The translations under genes and the position numbers were made by a program. Shown piece after piece: positions 22,020-30,077 of a stretch of 31,415 nt of DNA; positions within the stretch are counted from its first letter, which is position 1, and each line of letters opens with the position of its first letter. The notes beneath the pieces were generated by a model that ran no database searches, was not told the origin of the DNA, and was given only the letters and a program-made list of their open reading frames with translations. The stretch comes from E44-bin46 sp964354655 (GTDB taxonomy: Bacteria > Chloroflexota > Dehalococcoidia > Dehalococcoidales > E44-bin46): the NCBI GenBank assembly GCA_964354655.1, contig CAYHAL010000014.1, positions 1 through 31,415 on the forward strand, read 5' to 3'.

Positions 22020-22507
22020 TATTCACTCCCCTTTATTAAAGCTACGGCAAAGGCAGCCATTCCTTCGCCACGACCAACTGGACCCAACCGGGCTGAAGTG
22101 CTAGCCTTGACACTAACCTGGCTAATAGCAATACCCAGCGTCTGGCTGAGCTGCTTTCGCATCTTGTCAATAAAACCGCCAAGTCTAGGCTGCTCAGCTA
22201 CAACGGTAGCATCAACATTCTCTACCTGCCAGCCGCCTTCCCTCAGCTTGTCCCTCACCTTCTCAAGCAAAGTCAGGCTGGAAATGTCCTTGAATTCTGG
22301 CTCACCGGGTGGGAAATGGTTACCGATATCCCCCAAAGCTGCCGCCCCGAGCAGGGCATCAATGATGGCATGGGTCAACACATCGGCGTCGCTCCAGCCA
22401 CTAAGCCCCTTACCAAATGGTATGTCTATACCCCCCAGCACTAACCGGCGCCCTTGAGCTAAGGGATGAATATCATAGCCTATGCCGATACGCATCTTAT
22501 TTTCCAT
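22019..22507 (-). CDS. ispF: 2-C-methyl-D-erythritol 2,4-cyclodiphosphate synthase
   Basis: IspF catalyses the cyclisation step of the non-mevalonate isoprenoid pathway. The zinc-site motif GYDIHPL with Asp and His, the SDADVLTHAIIDALLGAAAL stretch and the GDIGNHFPP loop are present, as is the C-terminal KASTSARLGPVGRGEGMAA. The 162-residue length is normal. The first ATG overlaps the end of ispD by 11 bases. A second ATG four codons later (22495) gives MRIGIGYD, more like the usual family start and close to a GGAAA, so either may be used. Confidence 0.95.
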   Translation of the reverse strand: MENKMRIGIGYDIHPLAQGRRLVLGGIDIPFGKGLSGWSDADVLTHAIIDALLGAAALGDIGNHFPPGEPEFKDISSLTLLEKVRDKLREGGWQVENVDATVVAEQPRLGGFIDKMRKQLSQTLGIAISQVSVKASTSARLGPVGRGEGMAAFAVALIKGSE

Positions 22508-23183
22508 GCTTCTGCCACAAAGCCTCAGCTAAAACCAGGTCATCGGGAGTGGTTATCTTTATATTATCATAAGAGCCCATATAAAGCTTAACCTTACCGC
22601 CCATCTGCTCGACCAGCGAAGCATCGTCGGTTACCTCACCCTTTGCCCGACGGTAGGCTTCAGCTATTATGTGGTAGCGAAACACTTGAGGAGTCTGAAC
22701 TGCCCATAGATTTTGACGTGGTGGCGTCTGGTGCACTATTCTATCGCCCCCCACCGCCTTAATGGTATCGGTAACCGGAACGGCGGCTACAGCGGCACCT
22801 GTTTCCTTGGCTTCTACTAGTCCACGGGAGATTAAATCCTCAGTCAATAATGGCCGAGCGCCATCATGGATTACCACCCAGTAGCAGTCCTTGAGTCGGC
22901 TAAGTCCAGCTACGACTGAATCCTGACGACGCCGACCGCCAGGACAAACCTCGGTTACCTTTGACCACCCCTCCTCGGCTACCAAACGCTTCCCCAACTC
23001 CAGGTTCTGCTCACTCAGGACAATAACAATCTGGCCAATAGCGCTACAGCTTTGAAAGACATCAATCACCCGAGCCAAAACCGGCTTCCCGCCTAATAAT
23101 GCCATAACCTTGTCCACCCCACCCATCCGCTGGCTCTCACCAGCAGCCACAATAACCGCCCCCACCTTTTGTTGGTTATCCAT
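22497..23183 (-). CDS. ispD: 2-C-methyl-D-erythritol 4-phosphate cytidylyltransferase
   Basis: IspD transfers CMP from CTP to methylerythritol phosphate, two steps before IspF. The nucleotide-binding start VGAVIVAAGESQRMGG, the VIHDGARPLL motif, AAVPVTDTIK, TPQVF and VTDDASLVEQMG all match the family. I prefer the ATG at 23183 to a TTG four codons earlier because it gives the usual MDNQQKVGAVI start. It follows radA by 45 bases and overlaps ispF, so the isoprenoid pair is one translational unit. Confidence 0.95.
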   Translation of the reverse strand: MDNQQKVGAVIVAAGESQRMGGVDKVMALLGGKPVLARVIDVFQSCSAIGQIVIVLSEQNLELGKRLVAEEGWSKVTEVCPGGRRRQDSVVAGLSRLKDCYWVVIHDGARPLLTEDLISRGLVEAKETGAAVAAVPVTDTIKAVGGDRIVHQTPPRQNLWAVQTPQVFRYHIIAEAYRRAKGEVTDDASLVEQMGGKVKLYMGSYDNIKITTPDDLVLAEALWQKHGK

Positions 23184-23228
23184 TCTTACCCACAATTATA
23201 AAGCAAAACCAGCGCTATATCCTGAACC

Positions 23229-24629
23229 TCAATCTTGGCTAGCCTTGTCTCTTGGCTTGCCTTTGACCAGCCCCAGTCCTACCGCCTCTCTTAAAGTGCT
23301 GACTGAGAGAAGTTCAATATCTTTAGGCGCTGGACTGACTTTAGCTCCGACCTTAGGCACCAGACAGCGCTTGAAACCTAATCTGGCTGCCTCGTTCACC
23401 CGCCGGTCTAGCTGAGAGACGGCTCTTAGCTCCCCACTCAACCCCACCTCCCCCACTGCCACTAGACTAGGGTCTACCGCCATATCACGGAAGCTGGAGG
23501 CAATAGCCAGGGCAATGCCCAGGTCAGCCGCTGGCTCGCCAATTTTAAGCCCACCGGTAACATTGGCGATAATATCTTGATTGCCCAGCTTCAAGCCGAC
23601 CCGCCTACTTAACACTGCGGTGATCAGCAACAACCGACCAAAGTCAACCCCGTTGGCGGTGCGTCGTGGTAAGCCAAAGCTGGTGAGATTAGTCAGGGCT
23701 TGTATCTCCACCAGCAGGGGACGGCTACCTTCAAGGGTAGGCACTACCGCTGAGCCCACTGCCTCACCCCACCGCCGCGACAGGAATACCTGTGATGGGT
23801 TATCCACCTCAACCAGACCCTCACTTTTCATCTCAAAGACGCCAACCTCATTAGTCGAACCAAAGCGGTTTTTGACACAACGCAGCAAGCGGTAAGCACT
23901 AAACGGCTCGCCCTCAAGGTAGAGGACGACATCAACGATATGCTCTAGAACCCTTGGACCGGCAATAGCCCCATCCTTAGTTACATGCCCGGCAATAAAA
24001 ACGGGTGTGGCGCTGAGCTTTGCCCAGTGCATCAGCCGCAGGGTGCACTCCCGCACCTGACCGATGCTACCAGGGGCTGCCTCTAACTCAGGGAGATAAA
24101 CCGTCTGAATAGAATCAATGACCACCAGGCTGGGTGACAGCTCCTCAATCTGGCTTAAGATGACCTCAATGTCAGTCTCAGCCAGAAGGTAGAGCTTTTC
24201 GCCCGTTACCCCAAGACGCTCTGACCTCAGCTTAATCTGACGCAGTGTCTCCTCACCGGAAACATAGACCACCTTCCCCTGAGCCTGGGCTACTAGGGCT
24301 GAAACCTGAAGCAGGAGGGTTGATTTGCCGATACCCGGGTCGCCAGCAATGAGCACCAGCGAGCCAGATACCAGCCCCCCACCCAGCACCCGGTTAAACT
24401 CAGTCATGGGAAGTGAAAAACGGTCTGACGCCTCAATACGAACCTGAGATAACTCTTGAGGTGGGCTAATCACGGAAATGGATTGGGAAGTAGCTGGAGC
24501 GGTTACGGTTGTCTCGACAAATGTATTCCACTGCTGACAGCTAGGGCAGCGTCCTAGCCACTTCAGGCTCTCTTTGCCACACTGCTGACAGACAAAGATT
24601 GTCCTAGTAGACTTATCTGATTTCCTCAC
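23229..24629 (-). CDS. radA: DNA repair protein RadA (Sms)
   Basis: RadA is a RecA-related helicase-like ATPase that processes recombination branches. A four-cysteine zinc finger (Cys14, Cys17, Cys28, Cys31 in CQQC and CPSC) leads into a RecA core with Walker A GDPGIGKST (about 97-105) and Walker B LVVIDSIQT. The diagnostic KNRFG motif appears as VKNRFGSTNEVG, and a Lon-protease-like C-terminal domain ends the protein. The start is a GTG without a clear ribosome site, but no later start would keep the zinc finger. Length 466 is typical. Confidence 0.95.
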   Translation of the reverse strand: MRKSDKSTRTIFVCQQCGKESLKWLGRCPSCQQWNTFVETTVTAPATSQSISVISPPQELSQVRIEASDRFSLPMTEFNRVLGGGLVSGSLVLIAGDPGIGKSTLLLQVSALVAQAQGKVVYVSGEETLRQIKLRSERLGVTGEKLYLLAETDIEVILSQIEELSPSLVVIDSIQTVYLPELEAAPGSIGQVRECTLRLMHWAKLSATPVFIAGHVTKDGAIAGPRVLEHIVDVVLYLEGEPFSAYRLLRCVKNRFGSTNEVGVFEMKSEGLVEVDNPSQVFLSRRWGEAVGSAVVPTLEGSRPLLVEIQALTNLTSFGLPRRTANGVDFGRLLLITAVLSRRVGLKLGNQDIIANVTGGLKIGEPAADLGIALAIASSFRDMAVDPSLVAVGEVGLSGELRAVSQLDRRVNEAARLGFKRCLVPKVGAKVSPAPKDIELLSVSTLREAVGLGLVKGKPRDKASQD

Positions 24630-24710
24630 AGAATAACTTTACTTCATTCTGGGGGTCAAAGCAACCGCCGTTTAGGTTAAAAAAGAGGGCTTTTGGCTGA
24701 GTTAAAATGA

Positions 24711-25865
24711 TTAATGGCCCAGCATACCCAAGAATATACCAGCGGCAGCAGCCGTGCCAATAACCCCAGCCACGTTAGGACCCATGGCGTGCATCAACAG
24801 GAAGTTCCTCGGGTTTGCCTTCTGCCCCATTCTCTGCACCACCCTAGCTGACATCGGCACCGCCGAGACGCCGGCAGCGCCTATCATTGGATTAATCTTC
24901 TCCTTAAGGAAAAGATTCATGAACTTGGCCACTAGCACGCCAAAGAAGGTAGAACCAGCAAAGGCGGTTATTCCCAGACCGAACACCATCAGGCTTTTAG
25001 GCATGAGAAATGATTCGGCACTCATAAAGGCACCAACCGAGACACCAACAAGGATGACAAGGGTATTCATAAAGGCGTTAGCCGCGGTGTCAGCCAGCCG
25101 GTCGGTGCCACCACACTCCCTTAACAGGTTACCGAACATGAACATACCCAAAAGGGGAGCACATCTGGGGGCAAAGAGGATAATAACAACAGTGCCGATT
25201 ACTGGGAAAAGAATCTTTTCCTGCTGAGACACTGGGCGCAATTGCGGCTTCATGTATATGGCGCGCTCCTTTTTGGTAGTGATGGCTCTTATCACCGGGG
25301 GCTGGATAATAGGCACCATCGCCATATAGGTGTAAGCAGCTACGGCGGTAACCCCAATCAAATGCGGGGCAAGCTTGCTCGTCAAATAGATGGTAGTTGG
25401 CCCGTCAGCGCCACCAATGATACCGATGGAAGCCGCCTCCCTAACACTGAACCCAAGCCGTAAAGCGAGGAAAAAGGCAAAATAAACGCCAAATTGCGCC
25501 CCGGCACCAAGAATTAGAGTTTTAGGGTTAGCTATAAGCGGACCGAAGTCGGTCAAAGCCCCCAAACCAAGAAAGATAAAGCAGGGTATTATATCGGTGA
25601 GGATACCGAAGCTGAAGATATAAGCAAGCAAGCCAGCGGGCTGACCACCTATACCATATGCCTCCTGCACCTTACCTTGAACTATAGACTCCATCACCCC
25701 GCCGAAAGGCATGTTAACCAGAACTACCCCAAAGCCAATAGGCACCAGTAGCAGCGGCTCCATCTTTTTGACGATGCCCAAATATAGCAGCAAACAGCCG
25801 AAAGCAATCATTACCCCGTTGCCCCAGGTAAAGCCAGCAAAACCAGTTTGAAAAAGACCAAACAT
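24711..25865 (-). CDS. oadB: Na+-transporting decarboxylase beta subunit (OadB/GcdB-like)
   Basis: This integral membrane protein of about 384 residues drives Na+ out of the cell with the energy of a biotin-linked decarboxylation (oxaloacetate, methylmalonyl-CoA or glutaconyl-CoA). It has many membrane helices and the family signatures MPFGGVMES, DFGPLIANPKTLILGAGAQF and GIIGGADGPTTIYLT, the last with the conserved aspartate of the ion path. The ATG at 25865 is preferred over a TTG one codon earlier. The biotin carrier and a small gamma-like protein are encoded just upstream. The carboxyltransferase (alpha) subunit that fixes the substrate is not in this window. Confidence 0.93.
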   Translation of the reverse strand: MFGLFQTGFAGFTWGNGVMIAFGCLLLYLGIVKKMEPLLLVPIGFGVVLVNMPFGGVMESIVQGKVQEAYGIGGQPAGLLAYIFSFGILTDIIPCFIFLGLGALTDFGPLIANPKTLILGAGAQFGVYFAFFLALRLGFSVREAASIGIIGGADGPTTIYLTSKLAPHLIGVTAVAAYTYMAMVPIIQPPVIRAITTKKERAIYMKPQLRPVSQQEKILFPVIGTVVIILFAPRCAPLLGMFMFGNLLRECGGTDRLADTAANAFMNTLVILVGVSVGAFMSAESFLMPKSLMVFGLGITAFAGSTFFGVLVAKFMNLFLKEKINPMIGAAGVSAVPMSARVVQRMGQKANPRNFLLMHAMGPNVAGVIGTAAAAGIFLGMLGH

Positions 25866-25877
25866 CAATCCACCCTA

Positions 25878-26099
25878 CTAATATTCAATAATGGCTATCG
25901 TCTCACCGGGCTTAACTACCTGTTCAGCAGTAACCTTGACCTCGGTAATGGTACCATCTACCGGAGCCAATATTGGGTTCTCCATCTTCATTGACTCCAG
26001 CATGCAGATTGTGTCCCCCTCCTTAACCTTATCCCCCGGTTTGACCTCCACACTAATAATCTTCCCGGTTATGGGGACTTCTATAATTTCCTGCGACAA
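25878..26099 (-). CDS. Biotin carboxyl carrier protein
   Basis: The 73-residue protein is a lone biotinyl domain that carries the carboxyl group between decarboxylase subunits. The biotin-accepting lysine is in ESMKMEN, and the two-fold GDKVKEGD...PGETI hammerhead pattern is complete. The start is a TTG with AAAGGGG seven bases upstream. It begins four bases after the gamma-like gene and ends 12 bases before the beta subunit. Confidence 0.93.
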   Translation of the reverse strand: MSQEIIEVPITGKIISVEVKPGDKVKEGDTICMLESMKMENPILAPVDGTITEVKVTAEQVVKPGETIAIIEY

Positions 26100-26102
26100 T
26101 GC

Positions 26103-26267
26103 TTAATCCCCTTTCTTTTCTCTATTAGCTTCACCCCCACCACGGCCGATTCTTCTAACCACTAGCCCTACCAGAAATACAGCTACCGCCAGAATGATTA
26201 ATATCACAAACACAAAACCAAAGCCGATACCACCGATGCGAAAGGCTTCTCCCCAAGTTATGTCCAT
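26103..26267 (-). CDS. Small membrane protein, OadG-like gamma subunit
   Basis: A 54-residue frame starts at an ATG (26267) and reads MDITWGEAFRIGGIGFGFVF, then one membrane helix (VILIILAVAVFLVGLVV), then a basic, glycine-rich tail (RRIGRGGGEANREKKGD). One helix followed by a charged tail is the layout of OadG-type subunits, which stabilise the decarboxylase complex. It sits directly before the biotin carrier, separated by three bases. The family call rests on size, topology and position. Confidence 0.75.
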   Translation of the reverse strand: MDITWGEAFRIGGIGFGFVFVILIILAVAVFLVGLVVRRIGRGGGEANREKKGD

Positions 26268-26310
26268 ATCCTCAACTCACTCCCCTTTTCCAATCATTTT
26301 GGGCAAAATT

Positions 26311-26352
26311 AGAGGGCGGTTACCTTAGCCACCTTCAGTTCCACCGCCCTCT
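26311..26352 (-). terminator. Terminator-like hairpin after clpC
   Basis: AGAGGGCGGT (26311-26320) pairs with ACCGCCCTCT (26343-26352). On the minus strand the stem is followed by AATTTTG. It lies 31 bases after the clpC stop and 44 before the gamma-like gene, so it would end clpC mRNA or limit read-through into the decarboxylase genes. Confidence 0.65.
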
Positions 26353-26382
26353 TTGTGACTCGCTTGTGCTCTCTTTCACAAC

Positions 26383-28851
26383 TTATGGTTTAACATCCCC
26401 CGGTATGGCGCCTATAGGTGCCGGGTGTACCACAATCTCCCCATTCTCCAGGTCAACTAAAGCCGTATCTCCCGGTTGGAATTTACCACTGAGCAAAGCC
26501 CCCGAAAGTTTATCCTCAACCATATCACGAATCACTCGGCGTAGCGGTCGAGCCCCGAAAACTTCATCATAACCTTTCTCACCCAAGAAATCCTTAGCCG
26601 CCTCGGTCACCTCCAGCTTTACCTTCTTCTCAGCCAGTTGCTGAGCTACCGTCGCCAACATCAAATCAACTATTTGCCGAATATGTTCCTTGGTCAAGGC
26701 ATGAAATACCACCACACCATCAATACGATTGAGAAACTCGGGACGGAAGGTCTTCTTTAATTCGCCAAGCAACTTCTCCTTCATCCGCTCGTAAGACTCC
26801 TGTCGAGCCTTAGTGTCATCATGAACAGTAAATCCAATGGTACTCCCCTTCCTGATAAGCTCAGCACCTATGTTGCTGGTCATAACAATAATGCTGTTGC
26901 GGAAGTCAACACGCCGACCCTTAGCATCGCTTAGGTGACCGTCATCAAATATCTGAAGCAATATATTAAACACATCAGGGTGAGCCTTTTCAATCTCATC
27001 AAGGAGGATACAACAATACGACTTGCGCCTCACGGCTTCGGTTAACTGTCCGCCTTCGTCATAACCAACGTATCCTGGTGGTGCCCCAACCAGTCGGGAT
27101 ACAGCGAACTTCTCCATAAACTCAGACATATCCAGCCTAATTAGACTATCCTCGCTGCCAAACATAAACTCAGCCAGGGCTCTAGCCAACTCTGTCTTGC
27201 CAACACCGGTGGGGCCAAGGAAGATAAAGTTGCCTATAGGATGCCTCGGGTCCTTGAGCCCAGCTCGGGCTCGCCTTACCGCCCTGGCTACAGTACTAAC
27301 CGCCTCGTCCTGACCAATAATGCGTCGGTGCAGTACCTCCTCCATTTCAAGTAGACGAGTAGTCTCCTCCTGAGCTATCTGGACCACCGGAATCCCCGTC
27401 CACATACTCACCACCTCAGCAATATCCTCAGCGGTTACCTCTGGCTTACGTTGCTCTTGCTCACCCCGCCACTCCTCACGCAGCCGCTTTATTTTCTCCT
27501 CAATTTGGAGCTCACGCTCACGCAGTTCAGCAGCATAATCATACTGCTGTGCCGCCAAGGCAGCATCTTTATCCCTATGCACCCTATCCCCAAGCTCTAT
27601 AGCTTCCTTCAAGCTGACGGGCATACTGGTATGCCTAATCCTCACCCTTGATGCCGCCTCATCGACCAAATCAATAGCCTTGTCAGGCAAAAAACGGTCA
27701 GGTATATATCGAGCCGCCAATGTCGCTGCCGAACTTAGTGCCTCATCACTAATTGTCAGCCGATGATGCTCCTCGTAGCGCCCCTTGACCCCGCGTAAAA
27801 TCTCCAGTGTTTGGTCAACTGACGGTTCTTCTACCAGAACCGGCTGGAAGCGGCGCTCCAGGGCAGCATCCCGCTCCACATACTTACGGTAGTCGTCAAG
27901 GGTAGTCGCCCCAATGCACTGCAGTTCGCCCCGTGCCAGTGAAGGTTTGAGGAGATTAGCCGCATCCACCGCCCCCTCAGCCGCTCCGGCACCCACCATA
28001 GTGTGGAACTCATCAACAAACAATATACAATTCCCGGCAGTCTTTATCTCGTCAATAATCTTCTTTAACCGTTCTTCAAACTCGCCACGGTATTTTGTCC
28101 CAGCTACCACCGCCCCCATATCCAGCATAACTAGCCGTTTCCCCTCCAAAGTCTCGGGGACATCGCCGGCAACAATACGGTGAGCCAAGCCCTCAACAAT
28201 TGCCGTCTTACCTACCCCTGGCTCACCAATAAGAGCCGGATTGTTCTTAGTACGACGGCTGAGAATTTGAATTACCCGCTCAATTTCCTTAGTCCGCCCG
28301 ATAACCGGGTCAAGTTTTCCCGCCCGGGCTGCCTCTGTCAGGTCCATGCCCAACTGGTCTAAAGCCGGGGTGCGACTGGCACTGCGGGCAAGCTTGGACT
28401 TAGGCACCCCTTGACTTAAAATGCGAGTCGTTTCAGTTCGCGCCCGGTCGAGGGTAATCCCGAAGCTATCCAATACACCAGCCGCTATCCCCTCCCCCTC
28501 ACGCAGCAAGCCTAGCAAAAGATGCTCAGTCCCAATATAACTATGACCGAGGTAACGTGCCTCATCTATTGCCAGTTCGATGACCCGCCTAGCTCTAGGG
28601 GTAAGCCCGGTTTCTCCGGCGCTAGGTTTCTCACCACGACCAATAATAAACTCTACTGAAGCCCGTACTTTGCTTAAGCTTGCACCCAGGTTAGTCAGAA
28701 CCTTAGCTGCTACCCCATCCTCCTCCCGCACCAAACCAAGCAAGATGTGCTCGGTACCAATATAGCTATGGTTAAGATGCTGTGCCTCTTCTTGAGCATA
28801 GGTAAGAACCTTACGGGCTCGCTCTGAGAATTTCTCAAACCGGCTAGCCAT
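26383..28851 (-). CDS. clpC: ATP-dependent Clp protease ATP-binding subunit ClpC
   Basis: ClpC unfolds proteins and feeds them to ClpP. Two Clp N repeats (about 1-150, each with a SYIGTEHLLLGLLRE-like segment) lead into the first AAA+ module (GEPGVGKTAIVEGLA) and a short UVR-like middle domain (ERELQIEEKIKRLREEW). The second AAA+ module has GPTGVGKTELARAL and the VGAPPGYVGYDEGGQL pore loop, followed by the D2-small domain. At 822 residues it matches ClpC, not ClpA or ClpB. The ATG follows GAGGAG. It has its own consensus promoter at 28904-28932 directly after the 5S rRNA gene; no repeat resembling a CtsR operator was noticed. Confidence 0.96.
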   Translation of the reverse strand: MASRFEKFSERARKVLTYAQEEAQHLNHSYIGTEHILLGLVREEDGVAAKVLTNLGASLSKVRASVEFIIGRGEKPSAGETGLTPRARRVIELAIDEARYLGHSYIGTEHLLLGLLREGEGIAAGVLDSFGITLDRARTETTRILSQGVPKSKLARSASRTPALDQLGMDLTEAARAGKLDPVIGRTKEIERVIQILSRRTKNNPALIGEPGVGKTAIVEGLAHRIVAGDVPETLEGKRLVMLDMGAVVAGTKYRGEFEERLKKIIDEIKTAGNCILFVDEFHTMVGAGAAEGAVDAANLLKPSLARGELQCIGATTLDDYRKYVERDAALERRFQPVLVEEPSVDQTLEILRGVKGRYEEHHRLTISDEALSSAATLAARYIPDRFLPDKAIDLVDEAASRVRIRHTSMPVSLKEAIELGDRVHRDKDAALAAQQYDYAAELRERELQIEEKIKRLREEWRGEQEQRKPEVTAEDIAEVVSMWTGIPVVQIAQEETTRLLEMEEVLHRRIIGQDEAVSTVARAVRRARAGLKDPRHPIGNFIFLGPTGVGKTELARALAEFMFGSEDSLIRLDMSEFMEKFAVSRLVGAPPGYVGYDEGGQLTEAVRRKSYCCILLDEIEKAHPDVFNILLQIFDDGHLSDAKGRRVDFRNSIIVMTSNIGAELIRKGSTIGFTVHDDTKARQESYERMKEKLLGELKKTFRPEFLNRIDGVVVFHALTKEHIRQIVDLMLATVAQQLAEKKVKLEVTEAAKDFLGEKGYDEVFGARPLRRVIRDMVEDKLSGALLSGKFQPGDTALVDLENGEIVVHPAPIGAIPGDVKP

Positions 28852-28903
28852 CTTTTCTCCTCGGAATTACTTCCTACCTCGTAACCCTATGGCTACCTAG
28901 ATA

Positions 28904-28932
28904 ATTATAAAGCAACTAAGGGTAAAGGTCAA
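28904..28932 (-). promoter_or_regulatory. Consensus promoter for clpC
   Basis: On the minus strand, TTGACC (28932-28927), 17 bases, then TATAAT (28909-28904), 53 bases before the clpC ATG. The -35 box starts about 23 bases beyond the 5S rRNA 3' end. Confidence 0.75.
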
Positions 28933-28954
28933 AAGCGAATTCGCCAACCAAGCC

Positions 28955-29072
28955 TCCTGGCAGTGACATATTTTCCACAAAGGGTTGCCCCCTCAGTATC
29001 GTCTGCGCTGAGGCGTTTCACTTCCGTGTTCGGGATGGGAACGGGTGGTTCCACCTCGCTCTAACCACCAGA
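28955..29072 (-). rRNA. rrf: 5S ribosomal RNA
   Basis: The minus strand carries the 5S core: TCTGGTGG at the 5' end, then CCACCCGTTCCCATCCCGAA, CACGGAAGTGAAACGCCTCA, and a 3' arm ending CACTGCCAGG that pairs with the 5' end. The length of about 118 is normal. The ends are estimated to within a few bases. It is not next to 23S: more than 2.2 kb with two protein genes and two terminator-like hairpins intervene. No clear promoter lies directly in front of it, so it may be processed from the transcript of the YaaH-like gene. Confidence 0.93.
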
Positions 29073-29115
29073 AGGCTCTATTATTTTACCACACTAATTA
29101 GCCCAAACAGTAGTT

Positions 29116-29763
29116 TTAGGCCTCGGGTGGAGCCGGTCGCTTAAACAGGGGTTTGCCTAGAGACACAACCGTCCGACGAAGCGTGCCGTTAACCAGCTCA
29201 GCTATTCCCATATAGAGGAACCATATCCCCAATAAGAAGATAAGGTAGCCACCGACGATACCTACCGCATGGCTGGCTTTTCCAAAATCAACTACTGCCA
29301 GCATCCAGACGCCGACATCAGCCAGCCAAATAAACGCAGCAAAAGCCTTTGACCGGTAACCAGCCAAATATCCTATGGGGATAAGGACAATAGCAATAGC
29401 CACCCAGACCATAGCATCGGTAATCAGACCACCAGCCGCCAGTGGCGGCGGCGCTGTTACATTGTTTAGCAGCATCAGCAAGCCCTGGACCGCCTTTAGG
29501 GCTATTGCCCCGCACAAGAGGACACCCAAGACACCAAAGGCCGTTGCCGCCATGATGTCTCTATTCCGGAACAGGATTACAGTCACAATAATAAAAGCGA
29601 TTAATGCCGCTATACCCCATGGAACGGTAGCAATAGCTGACATCGGATGTACCCAACCACAGAGGAACGGTGCTGCCGAAAAAATACCAACGCCAAGAGC
29701 AATGAACCCTAGTGCCACAGGATTAGCCCAGACTGGTAATGGTTGTTCAACTTCCCGTTGCAT
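29116..29763 (-). CDS. Probable GPR1/FUN34/YaaH-type membrane transporter
   Basis: The 215-residue protein has about six membrane helices and an N-terminal VWANPVALGFIALGVGIF-like segment (here PVWANPVALGFIALGVG). This resembles the NPxPLGL motif of the acetate/succinate transporter family (SatP/YaaH). Helix content and length fit that family, which moves small carboxylic acids or ammonium-related solutes across the cytoplasmic membrane; the substrate here is not shown. The ATG has AAAGGAGG upstream. A perfect-spacing promoter and tandem leader repeats precede it, and the 5S rRNA gene follows 43 bases after its stop. Confidence 0.62.
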   Translation of the reverse strand: MQREVEQPLPVWANPVALGFIALGVGIFSAAPFLCGWVHPMSAIATVPWGIAALIAFIIVTVILFRNRDIMAATAFGVLGVLLCGAIALKAVQGLLMLLNNVTAPPPLAAGGLITDAMVWVAIAIVLIPIGYLAGYRSKAFAAFIWLADVGVWMLAVVDFGKASHAVGIVGGYLIFLLGIWFLYMGIAELVNGTLRRTVVSLGKPLFKRPAPPEA

Positions 29764-29785
29764 GTGTTACAACCTCCTTTAGATT

Positions 29786-29866
29786 ATAAATCTATATTAA
29801 GCCTTACCAAATACAAGGCAGAACATAAATTTATACCACGCCTTACCAAGTACAAGGCGGAACATA
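29786..29866. repeat. Two tandem 39-base leader repeats, each with a small hairpin
   Basis: Two copies of a 42-base unit (29786-29827 and 29825-29866, period 39) match at 36 of 42 positions. Each contains GCCTT and AAGGC arms around a nine-base loop. They lie in the transcribed leader between the promoter at 29882-29910 and the YaaH-like ATG, so they could act as RNA stem-loops or as protein-binding sites. Confidence 0.7.
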
Positions 29867-29881
29867 GTAATTAGTCTCAAC

Positions 29882-29910
29882 ATTGTAACGGGGCAAACTA
29901 GCCCTGTCAA
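29882..29910 (-). promoter_or_regulatory. Consensus promoter for the YaaH-like gene and possibly 5S rRNA
   Basis: On the minus strand, TTGACA (29910-29905), 17 bases, then TACAAT (29887-29882). The leader of about 110 bases contains the tandem repeats. No terminator-like structure was seen between the YaaH-like gene and 5S, so the same transcript may include 5S. Confidence 0.75.
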
Positions 29911-29958
29911 GCCCTCTTAACCATGAATAGTTCACCTAATAGTCAAAATATCTGGTAA

Positions 29959-30033
29959 CCCCATCCCCCTTTGTCCCCCTTCCCCTGGGAGGGGAAGGGG
30001 GAAGAAAAAGAAAGAGGGGCTCCCGCCCCTCTT
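29959..30033. repeat. Left copy of the composite inverted repeat
   Basis: It consists of CCCCATCCCCCT, an 11-base G/C hairpin (CCCCCTTCCCC with GGGGAAGGGGG), an A-rich spacer, and a second hairpin (AAGAGGGGC with GCCCCTCTT). The right copy at 31129-31200 has the same parts in the same order on the other strand. The G-runs could also form a quadruplex. Confidence 0.75.
30012..30033 (-). terminator. Terminator of the endonuclease gene, inside the left repeat
   Basis: On the minus strand AAGAGGGGC, a GGGA loop and GCCCCTCTT are followed by TCTTTTTCTT. The nine-base perfect stem with a T-rich tail is a good rho-independent terminator, 44 bases after the endonuclease stop codon. Confidence 0.8.
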
Positions 30034-30077
30034 AAACGCCCTATAAGTACAGAATCTGTTGAGGCATAAGTTCAAGA

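Noticed and set aside
23184..23228. Promoter directly before ispD
   Set aside because: A TATAAT is present, but no -35 box lies at a usable distance, and read-through from radA is simpler.
24630..24710. Terminator between the decarboxylase beta gene and radA
   Set aside because: There is a T run on the minus strand, but the sequence before it does not form a stable stem.
27451..28765. Several plus-strand frames opposite clpC
   Set aside because: They are shadows of the strongly conserved clpC coding sequence.
29786..29866. Possible CRISPR array
   Set aside because: Only two units exist, they overlap without unique spacers, and no cas gene is near.
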